Source: Lacrimispora amygdalina | GTDB lineage: Bacteria > Bacillota > Clostridia > Lachnospirales > Lachnospiraceae | Length of the DNA stretch: 64,000 nt | Reading direction: 5' to 3' | Assembly (NCBI RefSeq): GCF_900205965.1 | Contig: NZ_OAOF01000003.1 | Span: forward strand, 186,001 to 250,000 | Shown: one piece after another, positions 35,175-43,982 of the stretch | How positions within the stretch are numbered: position 1 is the stretch's first letter | Layout: the number at the start of each line of letters is the position of its first letter | Made by a program: the position numbers and the translations under genes | The notes under the pieces: model-generated | Seen by the model: only the letters and a program-made list of their open reading frames with translations | Database searches by the model: none | What the model was told of the DNA's origin: nothing

Positions 35175-37346
35175 GTGGCGGGAAAATTTAAGGCATTAAA
35201 GAGGGTCATAAAAAAGTCAGAGGAGGGGTCTGACCCATCGGGAAAGAACAAATCCATAAAAGGGAGATTGCTGTCTGGTATCATTGCTATGTGTGTGGCA
35301 ATATCTATTTTGTTTGGTACTTTCAATGGTTATCTGTTCTACCGGGATGCGAAAAATAATACTGATATGAGACTTAAGGAATCAGCAGAGGCTTATAGTC
35401 AGGCGATTGAGAACGCCATAGATATTTACAAGATTAAAATAGAGGCCATCGCACAATACACTTCCATTACAGACCGGAATAAAAGTGACGGGCAGAGAAA
35501 AGAAGCGATGGATAAGCTGGCGAAGGATTACGGCTTTTTGGAGGTTACAACAGCGGATGTCAACGGAAAAGCATCGAATGGTGCAGACGTCAGCCAATTG
35601 GAATATTTTAGCCACGCAATAAAGGGCGAAACTTACATATCAACTACCATGCAAAGCAAGGAACTGGGCAAAACAGTTCTGGTCATTGCAGCTAAGGTGA
35701 ATAACGGGGAATATAACGGGATTGTAACAGGAACCCTGGATGCAGATGTATTCAGCAAGATGATTGACGCAGTTACCATGGGAAAATCCGGTTATGGATT
35801 CGTTGCAGATAAAGCCGGCAAGGTAGTTGCCCACAAAAACAGAAACGTAGTATCAAATGAGACCAATTATATTGAACTGGCAAAAAGTGATTCATCACTC
35901 AGGGGCGTTGCCGCCAATATACAGGAGATGATTAATGGAAAGTCTGATATCCGGACTGCCCGCTTTAAGGGGAAGACTCTGGTCATGGGTTACACACCTA
36001 TAACCAACACAGACGGCTGGTCCATCGGAGTTGCAGCAAACCAGTCCGAGATGATGGCAGGCTTCTATCAGTCGCTGATTATCACAATCATTCTGGCGGT
36101 TCTGATGATTCTTGCATCTCTCCATATGGCTTTTCGGATTGCAGGCCCGATCGTCAGACCGATTATCGGATTGGCAGAGCGTATCAAAGCTCTTGATGAG
36201 GGAGATTTGCATTCTGAAGTACCTCAGATCAATACCGGAGATGAGCTTGAGGATTTATCCCGTTCATTTACCGGAACGATCAATACCCTTAATAGCTATA
36301 TTAATGAGATTTCTACAATATTAAGCGGTCTGGAAAAGGGAGACTGCACGATTACAGCAACTCAGGATTATAAAGGTGATTTTGTACAGATTAGGGATTC
36401 ACTGAATGGTATTACCTATAACTTAAATTCGGTATTTACTAAGATTAAAGAATCTTCTGACAGAGTAGCAGAGGGATCAAGGCAGATTTCCGACGCTTCC
36501 CAGGCACTGGCTTCGGGCGCGACCGAACAGGCAGCTACAGTTGAGGAATTAAGCGCTTCGGTAAGCAGCGTTTCTAACCGGGCACAGCAGAATGCAGAGA
36601 ATGTTCAGAAGGCTACTGGCTATGTAAGAGAGGCGGTTACCGGAATGGACGAAGGCAATACTTATATGGAGAAGCTGGATCACTCCATGAAGGAAATCGG
36701 ACAGGCTTCAGAGAAGATTTCAAACATTACCAAGGTAATTGAGGATATTGCATTCCAGACCAATATACTGGCTTTAAATGCAGCGGTAGAATCAGCCAGA
36801 GCTGGAGAAGCAGGCAAGGGATTTGCAGTGGTAGCCGATGAAGTACGTAATCTTGCCGGTAAATCTGCAGAGGCTGCCAAGCAGACAGCAGATCTCATCG
36901 GACATTCGGTTCAGACCGTGTCAGAAGGTGTAAAGATTGCTTATGAGACAACCCGCATTTTAAAGTCAGCTGCAGAGAAATCCGGACAGGTGGAGCATAC
37001 GATTCAGGAGATTGCAGCTGCTTCCAATGAACAGGTGGAGGCGATCGATCAGATTAACCAGGGACTGACCCAGGTCTCAACAGTCGTTCAGACCAATGCG
37101 GCAACAGCAGAGGAAAGTTCTGCTTCCAGTGAGGAACTGGATGCCCAGGCCCAGTTATTAAAGCAGGAAGTAGAGAAATTCAGGCTTCAGGATACCGATC
37201 CGCAGGAAAAAGAGGAAAGCGTCCGTTATGAGGCCGCAGCCACCCTTGAGGTACCGGTTGATAATACAGATACTAAAGTATATACCGAACCTGACCAAAC
37301 ATATATAACCCCTTCGGTTAATATACACGACTCGGCAAAATATTAA
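35175..37346 (+). CDS. Methyl-accepting chemotaxis protein with dCache sensor
   Basis: A 723-residue receptor: a long basic cytoplasmic start, TM1 (about 35-57), extracellular dCache domain (about 60-295, with YFSHAIKGETYIS and MGKSGYGFVADKAGKVVAH), TM2 (about 300-325), HAMP (326-380) and a cytoplasmic signalling coiled coil. The conserved hairpin tip is EDIAFQTNILALNAAVESAR. It would signal to CheA/CheW, which are not in view. The start is probably GTG 35175, 8 nt from AGGAGG; the ATG at 35169 is only 2 nt away. The C-terminus has no CheR-binding pentapeptide. Confidence 0.9.
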   Translation: MAGKFKALKRVIKKSEEGSDPSGKNKSIKGRLLSGIIAMCVAISILFGTFNGYLFYRDAKNNTDMRLKESAEAYSQAIENAIDIYKIKIEAIAQYTSITDRNKSDGQRKEAMDKLAKDYGFLEVTTADVNGKASNGADVSQLEYFSHAIKGETYISTTMQSKELGKTVLVIAAKVNNGEYNGIVTGTLDADVFSKMIDAVTMGKSGYGFVADKAGKVVAHKNRNVVSNETNYIELAKSDSSLRGVAANIQEMINGKSDIRTARFKGKTLVMGYTPITNTDGWSIGVAANQSEMMAGFYQSLIITIILAVLMILASLHMAFRIAGPIVRPIIGLAERIKALDEGDLHSEVPQINTGDELEDLSRSFTGTINTLNSYINEISTILSGLEKGDCTITATQDYKGDFVQIRDSLNGITYNLNSVFTKIKESSDRVAEGSRQISDASQALASGATEQAATVEELSASVSSVSNRAQQNAENVQKATGYVREAVTGMDEGNTYMEKLDHSMKEIGQASEKISNITKVIEDIAFQTNILALNAAVESARAGEAGKGFAVVADEVRNLAGKSAEAAKQTADLIGHSVQTVSEGVKIAYETTRILKSAAEKSGQVEHTIQEIAAASNEQVEAIDQINQGLTQVSTVVQTNAATAEESSASSEELDAQAQLLKQEVEKFRLQDTDPQEKEESVRYEAAATLEVPVDNTDTKVYTEPDQTYITPSVNIHDSAKY

Positions 37347-37353
37347 ATTAAGC

Positions 37354-37395
37354 GTTCACTGCAATTCTACGGATTTGCAGTGAACCTTATTTTTT
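37354..37395 (+). terminator. Terminator of the chemoreceptor gene
   Basis: GTTCACTGCAA / TTGCAGTGAAC, an 11-bp stem, followed by CTTATTTTTT. Confidence 0.85.
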
Positions 37396-37448
37396 ATGTT
37401 CCAAATGAAGAGTTCATGATATAATTGCAAAAAAGGGGGGACGAAAAG

Positions 37449-38378
37449 ATGAAAATTGATCGGCTGATCGGTATGATATCCATACTGCTTCAAAAAGAAA
37501 AGGTGACAGCGCCCTATCTGGCAGATAAGTTCGAGGTATCCAGAAGAACCATAAACCGGGATGTGGAAGATTTATGCAAAGCCGGAATCCCGATTGTCAC
37601 CGAGCAGGGGAAAAATGGGGGAATATCCATAGCAGAAGGCTATAAGGTGGATAAAACATTGTTTACTTCTTCAGAAATGCAGGCAATACTTTCAGGGTTA
37701 AAGAGTTTAGACAGCGTGTCAGGAACCAACCGCTACCAGCTACTCATGGATAAGCTTTCCTTTGGAAGTAGTGATTATGTGGGAGCCAGCGGACCGGTCG
37801 TCATTAATCTGAGTTCCTGGTATCAGTCCTCTCTGACACCTAAATTTGAGCTGATTAAGGATGCCATTGAGAGAAAAAAGATAATTGAGTTTCACTATTA
37901 TGGTCCGGGTGGGGAAAATGACCGGATCATAGAACCTCGTTTGCTGATATTTGAATGGTCCTCCTGGTATGTTTGGGGATATTGTCTGCTAAGAGATGAT
38001 CTCCGCATGTTTAAGCTGCACCGTATGACACAGATAATATGTACCAATGAGGACATAGAGGAGAGGGAGCCGCAGTTATACCAGATGAATCCGAGTGAGG
38101 TATCCTGGACCAATGAAGTATATGTAACAGCAGAATTTGATGGAACCATGAAATGGCGTCTCATCGAAGAGTTCGGAATCGGCAGTTTTACGGAAAGCGA
38201 TGACGGCAGACTTACAATGACAATCAGCTGGTCAGATAAGGCGTCTTTATTCAGCTGGCTTCTTGGCTTCAGGGATCATGTGAGGATTCTGGAGCCACTG
38301 GAATACCGGTCGGATTTTCTGGAACTTTTGGACAGGATTAAGACCCGTAATAAATTTGGTATCGAAGGTGCAGATTGA
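37449..38378 (+). CDS. HTH/WYL-domain transcriptional regulator
   Basis: A 309-residue YafY-like regulator. The N-terminal HTH_11 (EKVTAPYLADKFEVSRRTINRDV) is followed by a WYL domain (about 135-215; KIIEFHYYGPGG, RLLIFEWSSWYVWGYC) and a C-terminal WCX region. Such proteins sense small ligands. The ATG at 37449 is preferred to 37425 because GGGGGG lies 8 nt upstream of it. It resembles the other WYL regulator at 11446 only at family level. The target is not clear; the AraC gene converges on it. Confidence 0.82.
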   Translation: MKIDRLIGMISILLQKEKVTAPYLADKFEVSRRTINRDVEDLCKAGIPIVTEQGKNGGISIAEGYKVDKTLFTSSEMQAILSGLKSLDSVSGTNRYQLLMDKLSFGSSDYVGASGPVVINLSSWYQSSLTPKFELIKDAIERKKIIEFHYYGPGGENDRIIEPRLLIFEWSSWYVWGYCLLRDDLRMFKLHRMTQIICTNEDIEEREPQLYQMNPSEVSWTNEVYVTAEFDGTMKWRLIEEFGIGSFTESDDGRLTMTISWSDKASLFSWLLGFRDHVRILEPLEYRSDFLELLDRIKTRNKFGIEGAD

Positions 38379-38392
38379 AGCAGAATACGGAA

Positions 38393-38438
38393 GCCGCAGT
38401 GCAGCCGGTTGAACCGGTGTGCTGCGGCTATTTCTTTT
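38393..38438. terminator. Bidirectional terminator between WYL and AraC genes
   Basis: GCCGCAG / CTGCGGC with an inner CCGGTTGAACCGG hairpin; a T-rich tail follows on the plus strand. It overlaps the stop of the converging AraC gene. Confidence 0.75.
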
Positions 38439-39303
38439 CCACGGCAACCCAGATTTCACAGGTGTAGCCAGGATTTTTTATATCGTCCGACGGATAGACT
38501 TCAAAGTCTGTGCCGCCGCAGGGCTGGTAGTCATTTGCAGGGAAAAATTCACTGTAAATCTGTTTATACAGCCGGGAAAATGCCTCCGGCATTGTGCCGG
38601 TACACGGAAACACTGCGTAGGTATGAGACGGTATTGCGGTTATCAAAAAGTCTTTGTCTGCTGCTGTAATTCCGTTATAGGGAACTCCAATGGCATAGGG
38701 TATGCCAGGATTTACAGCATCTGCCCCAAAGCTTATCCCAGTCATGCAATTGCCAAATAGGCTGTCATTTGGAATATATCGGCACAGCGTTGGGATTGTC
38801 TCATCCTTTCGGCACTGCTGCCAGAATTCAGTTATTCTGGCAGAGGTCAGTTCTTTTTCTGCGGATACACGAAGCGGTTTGCAGATCATCTGAAACCCCA
38901 CTCTTTTTTCAATTCTGTAATCTGTAATCGTTGCACCGTCTAATATCAGTTTTACACAAAGGCGGGAAAATGATTTTAAGCTGGCTCCTTTTCGGGCCTG
39001 GGAAGGGGATACGCCATGAAAGCGGGTGAAAGCCCGGCTGAAGCTTTCCTGAGTTTCATAGCCGTATTTCACGGCGATATCCAGTATACGGGCATTTGTA
39101 CCAGCAAGTTCGCCCCCTGCAAGAGTCAGTCTCCGCATACGGATATAATCTCCTAATGTAAATCCGCAGAGAAGTCCAAATACCCGCTGAAAATGAAAGC
39201 CTGATGAGTACGCCTGTTTTGCAATCTCATTATAATCCAGATTCATAGTAATATTCTCTTCTACGTAATCCACCGCTTTTTGTATTCCGCTGATCCAATC
39301 CAT
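38428..39303 (-). CDS. AraC-family regulator with GyrI-like effector domain
   Basis: A 291-residue regulator. Residues 8-105 form the AraC DNA-binding domain (two HTHs; YNEIAKQAYSSGFHFQRVF and ILDIAVKYGYETQESFSRAF). Residues about 125-290 are a GyrI-like small-molecule binding domain (MICKPLRVSAEKE to EIWVAVEKK), as in multidrug sensors Rob and BmrR. GAATAGGAGG lies just before the ATG; the same bases hold the stop of the upstream broken serine hydrolase. Its normal target is unknown. Confidence 0.88.
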   Translation of the reverse strand: MDWISGIQKAVDYVEENITMNLDYNEIAKQAYSSGFHFQRVFGLLCGFTLGDYIRMRRLTLAGGELAGTNARILDIAVKYGYETQESFSRAFTRFHGVSPSQARKGASLKSFSRLCVKLILDGATITDYRIEKRVGFQMICKPLRVSAEKELTSARITEFWQQCRKDETIPTLCRYIPNDSLFGNCMTGISFGADAVNPGIPYAIGVPYNGITAADKDFLITAIPSHTYAVFPCTGTMPEAFSRLYKQIYSEFFPANDYQPCGGTDFEVYPSDDIKNPGYTCEIWVAVEKK

Positions 39304-39314
39304 TTTAAAACCTC

Positions 39315-40000
39315 CTATTCAAATATTGGAACGATCTCTCGGGTCACCAGCTCCAGCCTGACGTTGTATTTTGGCTTAAACCGGGAAGTAATGGCTACAA
39401 CAATGTTCTTTTTTTCGTTGACAAAAATAAAATTACCACAGTCACCAATCGCTGCATAGCATGGACCTTTGCTGTCATTTATAATCCACCATAAATATCC
39501 GTAAGGCAGTTCACCACAGATCTGCCTGCAGCATTCACCAGAATACCGGATAAAATCTGTGTTCCAACTGTGGAATACATGAAATTCCCTGTGATCCCGG
39601 CTTTGCCACCCAATAGATCCAGGGCAGCCTTTGTCCAGTCGTTACTTGTATATACCTTCGTGTAAGGTTCGTTCCGGTACTTATAAGGAGCGGTCATTGT
39701 AAGCAGTTGCTTTATGGTAACATTCTGGATTGTGTGTTCTCCCCGTTTGATCGTATAATCAGGGAAAAAATCCAGAACCTTCTGGTCCGGATTTTTTATA
39801 AAGCCTTTATCTATGGCAATACCGATCAGCGCGGATACAATGCTTTTTGTCACCGACATAATGTGAACCGTATCTTCTGGGGTAAATCCGTCAAAATAGC
39901 GTTCATATACCGTTTTTCCCTTTTTCATCACAACAATACCAGCAATATTATCGTAATCTGCAGCAATGATATGTTCTAAATTTAAAATGTCGTGGTTCAT
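39315..40000 (-). pseudogene. Beta-lactamase-like serine hydrolase, broken by an internal deletion
   Basis: The front half is normal: the SxxK nucleophile is in HIMSVTKSIVSALIG, and TMTAPYKYRNEP follows. After VVNCLTDIYG the frame ends at a TAA at 39479. In a second frame the family's C-terminus continues: WWIINDSKGPCYAAIGDCGN to LVTREIVPIFE and stop at 39315. About 90-100 residues between the two parts are absent and the frame is shifted. The ATG at 40000 follows GGAGG; an ATG at 40036 is less likely. The product would lack the third active-site region. Confidence 0.82.
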
Positions 40001-40220
40001 GGTTTTCCTCCATTTGTTTATTATTCTATAATCCATAATAGAGGGAAATGATGAGGAATGCCTGATATTTTGTGCGGAGCAGTGTCATGCCTTTGGTGTT
40101 CGGGTAATCAGGGTATAATAATAGTATGTTTAGTTTCTGTATGCAGATGAATGAAATAAGCAGCATTGAAAAGGAGACAGTAATATAAAACGTACTCTCC
40201 TTTGCAATGCTGCTTATCTG

Positions 40221-40604
40221 TTACCCCTTTTGCCTGCTATTGACAAATGTTTTAATTGCTGCAAAACTTTCAGCGCTGATCACATGCTCAATCCGGCAGG
40301 CATCCTCTAAGGCAATTTTACGTTCCACCCCAAGAGCCATAAGCCAGTCGGAAAGGAAGGTGTGGCGCTCGTACATCCGTTCTGCAATTTCCTGTCCCTT
40401 TTCCAGCAGTGTAATATGTCCGTTTTCATCCATATCAATAAAACCGTTCTCACGCAGATTCTTCATTGCTACGCTGACACTGGGCTTGGAAAATTCCAAT
40501 TCACCGGCGATATCAATTGAGCGGACATATCCGTTGCGCTGATGAAGCATTAAAATTGCTTCCAGATAATTTTCAGCAGATTCCTGTATTTTCGTAACAG
40601 CCAC
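40221..40604 (-). CDS. DtxR/MntR-type metal-dependent regulator
   Basis: A 127-residue regulator with the DtxR winged helix (IQESAENYLEAIL, RSIDIAGELEFSKPSVSVAMK) and the dimerisation/metal region (ERHTFLSDWLMALG, DACRIEHVISAE) carrying the usual Glu and His ligands. The SH3-like third domain is missing, as in MntR. It would sense Mn or Fe. The start is GTG at 40604, since a stop lies three codons upstream; the purine-rich AAAGAAG abuts it directly, so initiation is odd. No metal transporter gene is adjacent. Confidence 0.85.
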   Translation of the reverse strand: MAVTKIQESAENYLEAILMLHQRNGYVRSIDIAGELEFSKPSVSVAMKNLRENGFIDMDENGHITLLEKGQEIAERMYERHTFLSDWLMALGVERKIALEDACRIEHVISAESFAAIKTFVNSRQKG

Positions 40605-40635
40605 CTTCTTTCAGTAGTTCTTTTCATATCTGTCT

Positions 40636-40665
40636 ATTGTAACACAAAATGCCGTTTGTTTTCAA
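40636..40665 (-). promoter_or_regulatory. Promoter of the DtxR-like gene
   Basis: On the minus strand TTGAAA (40665-40660), 18-bp spacer, TACAAT (40641-40636). It overlaps the last codons of the recombinase gene. Confidence 0.65.
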
Positions 40666-41276
40666 GTCAGGTGATCCAATGCTTTTTCATGCTTTTTTAT
40701 CATTGTACGAAACTGACTGATGGTAATTCCAAGGACTTCACTGGCTGACCGCAGTGAATACTCCCGGTTTTGCCATTTCTCATACACTGGGAAGAATTCT
40801 TCAGGAAGAGGAGAGGGATATCGCCCTAAGTGCTTCCCTTGTGCTTTTGCTATGGCAATCCCTTCTGCCTGTCTTTGCCGGATACTTTCTCTTTCTGCCT
40901 GGGCTACATAGGAAAGCAGCTGCAGCACAATGTCTGAGATCAGCGTTCCAATTAAATCCTTATTGGTCCTTGTGTCAAGAATCGGCATATCAATAATTAC
41001 AATATCGGCTTTTGTGATTTTAACAATATCTCTCCATTCCTGTTGAATATCTTCATAATTTCTACCAAGACGGTCCAGGCTCTTGACCACCAGCACATCT
41101 CCCTCTTTTAGTTTTCGTTTTAGTTTCTGGTACTGTGGCCTGTTGAAATCTTTTCCCGATAATTTATCACAATAAATATTTTTTTCTAAAACTCCCCACT
41201 TAATCAATTCGATCAGCTGGCGTTCAACGTTCTGGTCCAGTGTGGAGACTCTGACGTAACCATAAAAATTATTCAT
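40662..41276 (-). CDS. Serine recombinase (resolvase/invertase type)
   Basis: A 204-residue small serine recombinase. The catalytic domain (1-135) shows YGYVRVSTLDQN with the nucleophile Ser11, and the conserved VVKSLDRLGRNYEDI and RESIRQRQAEGIA helices. A C-terminal helix-turn-helix (about 160-200; SLRSASEVLGITISQF) binds DNA. Members resolve or invert DNA between paired short sites. AGGAGG precedes the ATG. Upstream of its start lies a cluster of two 28-bp repeats and several palindromes (41313-41496), its probable sites. Confidence 0.9.
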   Translation of the reverse strand: MNNFYGYVRVSTLDQNVERQLIELIKWGVLEKNIYCDKLSGKDFNRPQYQKLKRKLKEGDVLVVKSLDRLGRNYEDIQQEWRDIVKITKADIVIIDMPILDTRTNKDLIGTLISDIVLQLLSYVAQAERESIRQRQAEGIAIAKAQGKHLGRYPSPLPEEFFPVYEKWQNREYSLRSASEVLGITISQFRTMIKKHEKALDHLT

Positions 41277-41330
41277 ATTGTTTTCCTCCTGTCCTTCTTA
41301 GTATGGCAGAAAGGGTGGATTTTAAAATGA

Positions 41331-41358
41331 GACAAGCATATTGTATTGCTAAAAAGGT
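41331..41358 (+). repeat. 28-bp direct repeat, copy 1
   Basis: Identical to 41461-41488, starting GACAAGCATATTG and ending AAAAAGGT. The last bases enter a 14-bp palindromic core AAAGGTGTACCTTT (41353-41366). Confidence 0.9.
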
Positions 41359-41406
41359 GTACCTTTCTATATCGACATTAAAATTCACCTTTCTGTTATT
41401 TTTTTG

Positions 41407-41435
41407 TTGAAATATGTCAGAATTTTTATTATAAT
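41407..41435 (+). promoter_or_regulatory. Promoter between the two 28-bp repeats
   Basis: TTGAAA (41407-41412), exactly 17-bp spacer and perfect TATAAT (41430-41435). It points rightward, to the GGDEF gene at 41741. Confidence 0.75.
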
Positions 41436-41460
41436 ATATTATGGTTGATTTTACTCATTT

Positions 41461-41488
41461 GACAAGCATATTGTATTGCTAAAAAGGT
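41461..41488 (+). repeat. 28-bp direct repeat, copy 2
   Basis: Identical to 41331-41358. Its palindromic core reads AAAGGTACACCTTT (41483-41496), the same arms with central AC instead of GT. Confidence 0.9.
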
Positions 41489-41496
41489 ACACCTTT

Positions 41497-41740
41497 GTGA
41501 CAGAAAATATATGAAAATACATAGAAATGTGGTTATATTTATCAAATATTGAAACAATGTAACCGTACTGAGTAACAACGAAAGGGGGCCGGTTGAATTC
41601 CGGTACAAAAATATGGAAAGGGTATCAATGAAAAGGGCAATAGGCAATTCTTATCAGTGTCAGAAATATCTCAGGAAATGGGGCTGATCAGCCAGTTAAA
41701 GCTGAAACCAAGTGCCAACTCATGATTGAAGGTGTATTAA
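41497..41740 (+). other. Leader of the GGDEF gene
   Basis: About 240 nt transcribed if the promoter at 41407 is used. It holds a small CCGG-TTGAATT-CCGG hairpin (near 41592) and a short frame reading SVSEISQEMGLIS before a stop. No known riboswitch could be fitted. Confidence 0.4.
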
Positions 41741-42835
41741 ATGACGGAAAAAGATGCTTATGTTCTTCTTGAGCAGATTCGGAGTATTATTTTAAATAAA
41801 CCGGCGGTGGGAGAACTGGAGGGAGAAGCGCCAGTATTTAAGGAGCTTCAGGAGACGGTTTCCTATTTATCCAGATGTATGTCGGAAATGAACCGGTTTA
41901 TAAAAAATCTGGCAGAAGAAAAAGAGATTGAGCCTTTGTCTGAACAGGATAATTTTCTGGCAGAGAGGCTGAATCAGCTGGAAGTTCGAGAACGGAAACT
42001 GAGAGAGCAGGCAGTTAGAAATAAAGGCTTCAGTTCTTTGCTTTTGGCTATCATTAACAGTTTAAAAGACTGGGTTGTTGTAACAGAGGAAAAGACTGGT
42101 GAAATCCTTTTTACTAACAATCTTTTTAAAAAGCGGTTTTATAATCAGCAAACCGGGCAGTTTTACTGCGATGACGGGTGTGGGCTGATGGAACGCCTGC
42201 AGTCACCAAATGAAATAAAACACAAATATAAATTCGAGTATCAATGCAGCAAACAGAAATTTTTTCAGGTGGTATCACATCCGCTGCAGTGGGAAAATAC
42301 GAAAGCGGTTATTCATCTTATTACGGATGTGACATATCAGAAAGAAACGGAGGCATATTTGGAAGTAATGGCATATAAAGATGAATTGACTGGACTGAAT
42401 AACCGGAGATGCTGTATCAGCACCATCGATGATTATATTAAGGATGAATGTTCATTTGCATTGTGTATGATTGACCTGGATGGATTAAAAACAATTAATG
42501 ATCAGTTTGGTCATTTAAACGGAGATAAATATTTAAAATGCGTATCAAAGGAATTAAAGAAAACTATAGGAGAAGGAGATTTCATCTGCCGCTTTGGAGG
42601 GGATGAATTTGTGGCCCTCTACCGGGGAGTATCGGAGAGCGAGGTTGGAAAGCGGATGGCTGCGGTGAACAGGAATCTTTCCTGTATCTCAGCCGATTTT
42701 CCCATGTCTGTAAGCTTCGGAATTATCTGCATAAAAAAAGACATGAATCTGCTGCCAGAGACGGCCTTAAAAATAGCGGATGAAAAAATGTACCGGTTAA
42801 AAAGGATTCGAAAGCAGAAAAAAATCCGGTCTTAA
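41741..42835 (+). CDS. Cytoplasmic PAS-GGDEF diguanylate cyclase
   Basis: A 364-residue soluble protein: helical and coiled-coil start (about 1-100; FLAERLNQLEVRERKLREQA), a PAS-like domain (about 102-200; LKDWVVVTEEKTGEILFTNN), and a complete GGDEF domain (about 210-355; DELTGLNNRRCC, MIDLDGLKTINDQFGH, CRFGGDEF). It should synthesise c-di-GMP. GAAGGTG precedes the ATG. Its only likely promoter lies between recombinase-associated repeats, so expression may be switchable or controlled by the recombinase. Confidence 0.85.
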   Translation: MTEKDAYVLLEQIRSIILNKPAVGELEGEAPVFKELQETVSYLSRCMSEMNRFIKNLAEEKEIEPLSEQDNFLAERLNQLEVRERKLREQAVRNKGFSSLLLAIINSLKDWVVVTEEKTGEILFTNNLFKKRFYNQQTGQFYCDDGCGLMERLQSPNEIKHKYKFEYQCSKQKFFQVVSHPLQWENTKAVIHLITDVTYQKETEAYLEVMAYKDELTGLNNRRCCISTIDDYIKDECSFALCMIDLDGLKTINDQFGHLNGDKYLKCVSKELKKTIGEGDFICRFGGDEFVALYRGVSESEVGKRMAAVNRNLSCISADFPMSVSFGIICIKKDMNLLPETALKIADEKMYRLKRIRKQKKIRS

Positions 42836-42864
42836 GAAAGCCGTAACAGCCAGTGTATCTTTTC

Positions 42865-42893
42865 TTGTGTTTTTTGTCATTTTACATTATAAT
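42865..42893 (+). promoter_or_regulatory. Promoter of the methyltransferase pair
   Basis: TTGTGT (42865-42870), 17-bp spacer, TATAAT (42888-42893), 37 nt before the ATG. Confidence 0.65.
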
Positions 42894-42929
42894 GATAGGC
42901 AGGTAAAATGAAATGGGAGCAAGAAAAGA

Positions 42930-43982
42930 ATGAGATTTATTGGAAGCAAGACACTGCTGCTGGATCAGATTAAGAGTGTAATTGATGAGAAAGCACCGGA
43001 AGCGAAAAGCTTTTGTGATATATTTTCTGGAACCGCTGCGGTTGCCAGATACTTTAAACAGTGGTACCAGGTCTGTTCCAATGACCTGCTGTACTTTTCT
43101 TATGTGCTTCAGCGGGCAACCGTTGAAAACGACCAGATGCCGGAATTTGAGCGCCTTAAGGCAGAGACCGGAATAGATGATCCTCTGGATTACTTTAACG
43201 GCAGACAGAAAAATGATCTGGAAGTACTGCCTGTGAAACGGCGTTTTTTTCAGAATACATATGCACCAGCCGGCGGCCGCATGTATTTAAATGATGACAA
43301 TGCCCTGCGTATTGATTTTGCGCGCTGTACCGTTGAAGACTGGAAGGCTGCGGGGCTGCTAAGTGAGGACGAGTACTTCTATCTGGTGGCTTGTATTGTA
43401 GAGGGCATTCCCTTTGTATCCAATACTTCGGGAACTTACGGGGCCTTTCATAAGTCGTGGGAGAGAAGAAGCTATAAGCATTATGAGCTTTACCGCCTGC
43501 CGGTTATCCATAACGGGAAAGAGAACCGGTGTTACAATGAGAATGGATCGGATTTATTAAAGCGGCTGGAGGGTGATATCCTGTATATTGATCCGCCCTA
43601 CAATTCCAGACAGTATTTTTCCAATTACCACGTACTGGAGACTGCTGCCAGATATGATTACCCCGAAGTCCGGGGGGTTACAGGGCAGAGGCCGGATCAG
43701 GAAGGTCAGAAATCCGAATTTTGTATGAAAAACAAGGCAGTTCCTGCCTTTGAGGAACTGCTTTTTCATGCCAGATTCCGCCATATTATACTGAGCTACA
43801 GTACAGATGGACTGATGGCTATGGAAGAGATAGAAGCGGTTATGAAAAAATATGGAAAGCCGGAGACTTATCAGGTTTATGAAATTCCTTACCGCAGATA
43901 CAAGAGCCGGAAGGTTAAGGAAACAGAACGATTAAAAGAGCTTCTGGTATACATAGAAAAGCAGGTGCCGCCATGTACATAA
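42930..43982 (+). CDS. N6-adenine DNA methyltransferase (D12 class), first of pair
   Basis: A 350-residue Dam-like (MTase D12) enzyme. FIGSKTLLL is motif X, FCDIFSGTAAVARYF motif I (SAM site) and YIDPPYNSRQY motif IV (catalytic DPPY). The region between motifs I and IV is longer than in Dam and probably forms the target-recognition domain. It would methylate adenine in a short sequence. GGGAGCAAG precedes the ATG. It overlaps the next methyltransferase by 10 nt. No restriction gene is adjacent. Confidence 0.88.
   Translation: MRFIGSKTLLLDQIKSVIDEKAPEAKSFCDIFSGTAAVARYFKQWYQVCSNDLLYFSYVLQRATVENDQMPEFERLKAETGIDDPLDYFNGRQKNDLEVLPVKRRFFQNTYAPAGGRMYLNDDNALRIDFARCTVEDWKAAGLLSEDEYFYLVACIVEGIPFVSNTSGTYGAFHKSWERRSYKHYELYRLPVIHNGKENRCYNENGSDLLKRLEGDILYIDPPYNSRQYFSNYHVLETAARYDYPEVRGVTGQRPDQEGQKSEFCMKNKAVPAFEELLFHARFRHIILSYSTDGLMAMEEIEAVMKKYGKPETYQVYEIPYRRYKSRKVKETERLKELLVYIEKQVPPCT

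Noticed and set aside
41331..41488. CRISPR-like repeat pair
   Set aside because: Only two 28-bp copies separated by 102 bp with a promoter inside, no further repeats and no cas genes. A recombinase or operator site fits better.
41540..41740. Cobalamin or c-di-GMP riboswitch in the GGDEF leader
   Set aside because: A CCGG hairpin and a GGGGG run look suggestive, but the conserved core of neither class could be placed.
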